Assembly: GCA_002067555.1 (NCBI GenBank) | Contig: MVQQ01000206.1 | Span: forward strand, 1-8,725 | Length of the DNA: 8,725 nucleotides | Direction of reading: 5' to 3' | Origin: Syntrophorhabdus sp. PtaB.Bin184 | Lineage (GTDB): Bacteria; Desulfobacterota; Syntrophorhabdia; Syntrophorhabdales; Syntrophorhabdaceae | Made by a program: the position numbers and the translations under genes | Shown here: positions 7,058 to 8,725 of the stretch, in pieces | How the letters are laid out: every line of letters begins with the position of its first letter | Position numbering within the stretch: position 1 is the stretch's first letter | Notes under the pieces: model-generated | Seen by the model: only the letters and a program-made list of their open reading frames with translations | Database searches by the model: none | What the model was told of the DNA's origin: nothing

Positions 7058-7708
7058 ATGGAGAAACAATACGTCATAGACGACATGACCCTCAAGGAAT
7101 CGTGGAGGCTTTTTCATATCATGGCCGAATTCGTCGAGGGTTTCGAGAACCTCAACGAGGTCAGCCCCGCGATAACGATCTTTGGAAGCGCCCGCTGCCA
7201 GAAGGGCAACGATCTCTATGACAAGACCTACGCGCTGGCCAAGCTCCTTGCCAAGAACGGCTTCAACATCATAACCGGCGGAGGCGGAGGCGTCATGGAA
7301 GCGGCCAACAAGGGGGCAAAGGACGGAGGGACCAAGTCCATCGGTATCAACATCGAGTTGCCCTTCGAGCAAAAACCCAATTCCTACGCGAATGTCCGCC
7401 TGAGCTACCGGTACTTCTTCGTCCGCAAGGTGATGTTCCTCAAGTACGCCATGGCCTACATCGTCATGCCCGGCGGCTTCGGCACCCTCGACGAGTTCTT
7501 CGAGGCCATCACCCTCATTCAGACGAAGAAGATGCGCCCCTTCCCCGTCATCCTCTACGATTCATGCTACTGGAAGGGACTCATAGACTGGATGAAGGAC
7601 CAGATGCTCACCCACGGCAGGATCCTCAAGGAAGACCTCGACATCTTCAAGATATGCGACGACCCCCAGGAGATCGTGGAGTACGTGAAGAAATTCGTCA
7701 TACTGTGA
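7058..7708 (+). CDS. LOG family (TIGR00730) nucleotide 5'-monophosphate phosphoribohydrolase
   Basis: Rossmann-fold protein of the LOG ('lonely guy')/lysine-decarboxylase-like family. Characterised members cleave the N-glycosidic bond of purine or cytokinin riboside monophosphates, releasing base and ribose-5-phosphate; many bacterial members probably act on AMP-like nucleotides. The 216-residue sequence has IFGSAR at 41-46 and the nucleotide-binding GGGGGVMEAANKGA at 74-87. RKVMFLKYA is at 123-131, with the conserved arginine Arg123. The family signature PGGFGTLDE at 138-146 has the catalytic Glu146. This is not a lysine decarboxylase, although older annotations say so. The start is supported by AAGGGGAG just upstream of the ATG. 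The gene stands alone on the plus strand with its own promoter, and its stop lies 4 nt before a 9-bp inverted repeat array. The actual substrate cannot be read from sequence. Confidence 0.9.
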   Translation: MEKQYVIDDMTLKESWRLFHIMAEFVEGFENLNEVSPAITIFGSARCQKGNDLYDKTYALAKLLAKNGFNIITGGGGGVMEAANKGAKDGGTKSIGINIELPFEQKPNSYANVRLSYRYFFVRKVMFLKYAMAYIVMPGGFGTLDEFFEAITLIQTKKMRPFPVILYDSCYWKGLIDWMKDQMLTHGRILKEDLDIFKICDDPQEIVEYVKKFVIL

Positions 7709-7712
7709 AGAT

Positions 7713-7858
7713 GGCTTGAACCGCTTGAACCGCTTGAACGTTAAAGGCGAGAGACGGGAGAGAATGGGTACGGGCCGACTCCTGGGTGTCATCGGTGGGC
7801 CGGATAGTGTCTGCTTCTTTCATTTTCTAGCGTTCAAGCTGTTCAAGCGGCTCAAGCC
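7713..7858. repeat. Inverted repeat with arms of three phased 9-bp repeats
   Basis: The left arm (7713-7739) reads GGCTTGAAC, CGCTTGAAC, CGCTTGAAC. The right arm, read on the minus strand from 7858 to 7832, is GGCTTGAGC, CGCTTGAAC, AGCTTGAAC. The 27-nt arms match at 25 of 27 positions and stay in register. They enclose a 92-nt loop, which carries a small inner CCGA/TCGG pairing (7775-7778 with 7792-7795). The structure sits between two converging genes, 4 nt after the LOG stop, and its right arm contains the trmI TGA stop. It could act as a two-way transcript end or mRNA-stabilising hairpin, although no clear U-tract adjoins the arms. The internal 9-bp periodicity is unusual for a simple terminator. 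Confidence 0.8.
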
Positions 7859-8604
7859 GTTTCTAGTTTTCTGGTGAAAATCAGATACCCCGTATGCGCT
7901 ATCATGCGGTCTGTGGGGCGGACGCGTTCGGCTACCGTCTTGTATTTCCTGATGAGGATCTCGAGGACCTCCGTGTCGCCGAAGCCCTCTTCCAGTGCCT
8001 TCAGGGCGTCCGATATCTGGTTTGCCGTGGGCACTATCATGCCTATGGGGGCGCTCCCTTTCACGGCATCCCTCACTTTTTCCAGGACCATCCAGGGCTC
8101 TCTCACATCGATGAAGGCGGCGTCGAAATCGCCGCCGGGACAGCCGGTGAACTCCTCGTTGTGAAGCTCCACGTTCCCCCATTCGCCGAAGCGCTCGATG
8201 TTGCGCTTCGCGTTCCTGAAATGCCTCTCCTCCTGCTCGAAGGAGACGACGAGGCCTTCGGGCCCCACCGCGTGGGACATGATGTAGGTGTTGGCGCCGC
8301 TGCCTGTCCCCACCTCGAGGACGCGGGAACCTTTCCTCAGGCTCAGGCGGAAGGCAATGAAGAAGCTTTCCTTGGGGAAGACTATCTGCGTCTCCCTCTT
8401 GAGGCCGAGCATGACGATGTCCTCAATGGTCGGTTCAAAGATATCGTAGTCGCCGATGCGGATGCCGTAAGGCTTGCCGATGAGGTCGCCGTAGCGGAGC
8501 ATCCCGCCCTTGCCGTGGAACGACTGGTCAGCGGCTATCCGCTTGAGGTACTTCCTGCCGCGCCAGATAAGGAGTATTAACTGATTATCTTCAATGGTCT
8601 TCAT
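7852..8604 (-). CDS. trmI: tRNA (adenine-58-N1)-methyltransferase, TrmI/GCD14 type
   Basis: SAM-dependent class I methyltransferase that forms m1A58 in the T-loop of tRNA. The 250-residue product has a small N-terminal beta domain (LILLIWRGRKYLKRI). TQIVFPKESFFI follows, and the SAM-binding motif I VLEVGTGSGANT spans about 95-106. FDAAFIDVREPW at 160-171 includes Asp166 at the position of the catalytic aspartate; most homologues have D-x-P-x-PW or a close variant. The C-terminal signature is RPTDRMIAHTGYLIF. The ATG at 8604 is chosen because homologues begin just before the E-D-N-Q-L segment; a GTG at 8625 would add seven residues. Neither has a good Shine-Dalgarno. It converges with the LOG gene, and its last codon and TGA stop lie inside the 9-bp repeat array. 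Confidence 0.88.
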   Translation of the reverse strand: MKTIEDNQLILLIWRGRKYLKRIAADQSFHGKGGMLRYGDLIGKPYGIRIGDYDIFEPTIEDIVMLGLKRETQIVFPKESFFIAFRLSLRKGSRVLEVGTGSGANTYIMSHAVGPEGLVVSFEQEERHFRNAKRNIERFGEWGNVELHNEEFTGCPGGDFDAAFIDVREPWMVLEKVRDAVKGSAPIGMIVPTANQISDALKALEEGFGDTEVLEILIRKYKTVAERVRPTDRMIAHTGYLIFTRKLETA

Positions 8605-8652
8605 AGTTTCACGTAAGTCCGTCACGTCGCGGCAAGCGCCACGGGATCGCCC

Positions 8653-8724
8653 CTAACGAAGCCTGTATTCCACGGGCAAGAGGACGACAAGCCGGACGGG
8701 TACCTTTCTCCTGAGATTTGTCTT
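8653..8724 (-). CDS. Possible C-terminal tail of an unrecognised gene (partial)
   Basis: One minus-strand frame entering from the right edge is open for 23 codons to a TAG at 8655-8653. It ends in a hydrophobic, basic stretch (VPVRLVVLLPVEYRLR) with mostly G or C at third codon positions, as in the neighbouring genes. It would end 48 nt before the trmI start. The fragment is too short to assign to a family. The other two minus frames are also open across most of this stretch, so this may not be coding at all. Confidence 0.25.
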   Translation of the reverse strand, partial: KTNLRRKVPVRLVVLLPVEYRLR

Positions 8725-8725
8725 C

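Noticed and set aside
6979..7095. Extended N-terminus of the DUF72 protein (39 extra residues)
   Set aside because: It would run through the divergent promoters and into the start of the LOG gene. The residues are not DUF72-like, and homology starts at the ATG at 6978.
7740..7831. Small RNA or gene in the 92-nt loop of the 9-bp array
   Set aside because: No start with a ribosome-binding site and no promoter hexamers are seen. Only a 4-bp inner pairing was found, which is not enough.
7713..7858. CRISPR-like array
   Set aside because: The 9-bp units are contiguous without spacers and inverted on the two sides. No cas genes are present.

Overview
The window looks like a chromosomal housekeeping stretch of a GC-rich Gram-negative anaerobe. 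The best fit is the former Deltaproteobacteria (Desulfobacterota). This rests on the AlgC-type hexose-phosphate mutase, the ispE-spoVG junction, an RNase G next to an uncharacterised radical SAM-DUF2344 fusion, and the overall protein character. The lineage is inferred by eye, not by a search. Coding density is very high. No tRNA, rRNA, CRISPR array, insertion sequence or phage gene is visible.

Left half (1-4642, minus strand, read right to left): a tightly packed run of a radical SAM/DUF2344 fusion protein, rng (RNase G), ispE (fourth dedicated step of the MEP isoprenoid pathway) and the first eight codons of a spoVG-like gene cut by the window edge. Consecutive genes overlap by 11 nt, are 5 nt apart, or overlap by 1 nt, so translational coupling is likely. 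The theme is RNA handling plus isoprenoid synthesis.

Middle (4751-6978, minus strand): a phosphomannomutase/phosphoglucomutase (AlgC type, sugar-nucleotide supply) preceded by a DUF72 TIM-barrel protein. These two probably share one transcript. The intergenic DNA separating this pair from the radical SAM gene is an imperfect palindrome of about 100 bp, with arms built from 7-bp repeats.

Right part (6979-8725): a short intergenic region holds two good, oppositely directed sigma70-type promoters whose -10 hexamers overlap. They drive DUF72 leftward and a LOG-family nucleotide phosphoribohydrolase rightward. The LOG gene converges on a TrmI-type tRNA m1A58 methyltransferase gene on the minus strand. 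Their junction holds a second inverted structure, with arms that are 9-bp tandem repeats. In both inverted arrays an outermost unit supplies the TGA stop codon of a flanking gene. The last 100 bp hold at most the tail of an unrecognised minus-strand reading frame.

No complete new defence or mobile system is present. The most unusual signals are the two inverted arrays of phased short repeats, the shared bidirectional -10 element, and the conserved but uncharacterised radical SAM-DUF2344 protein with its second cysteine cluster.
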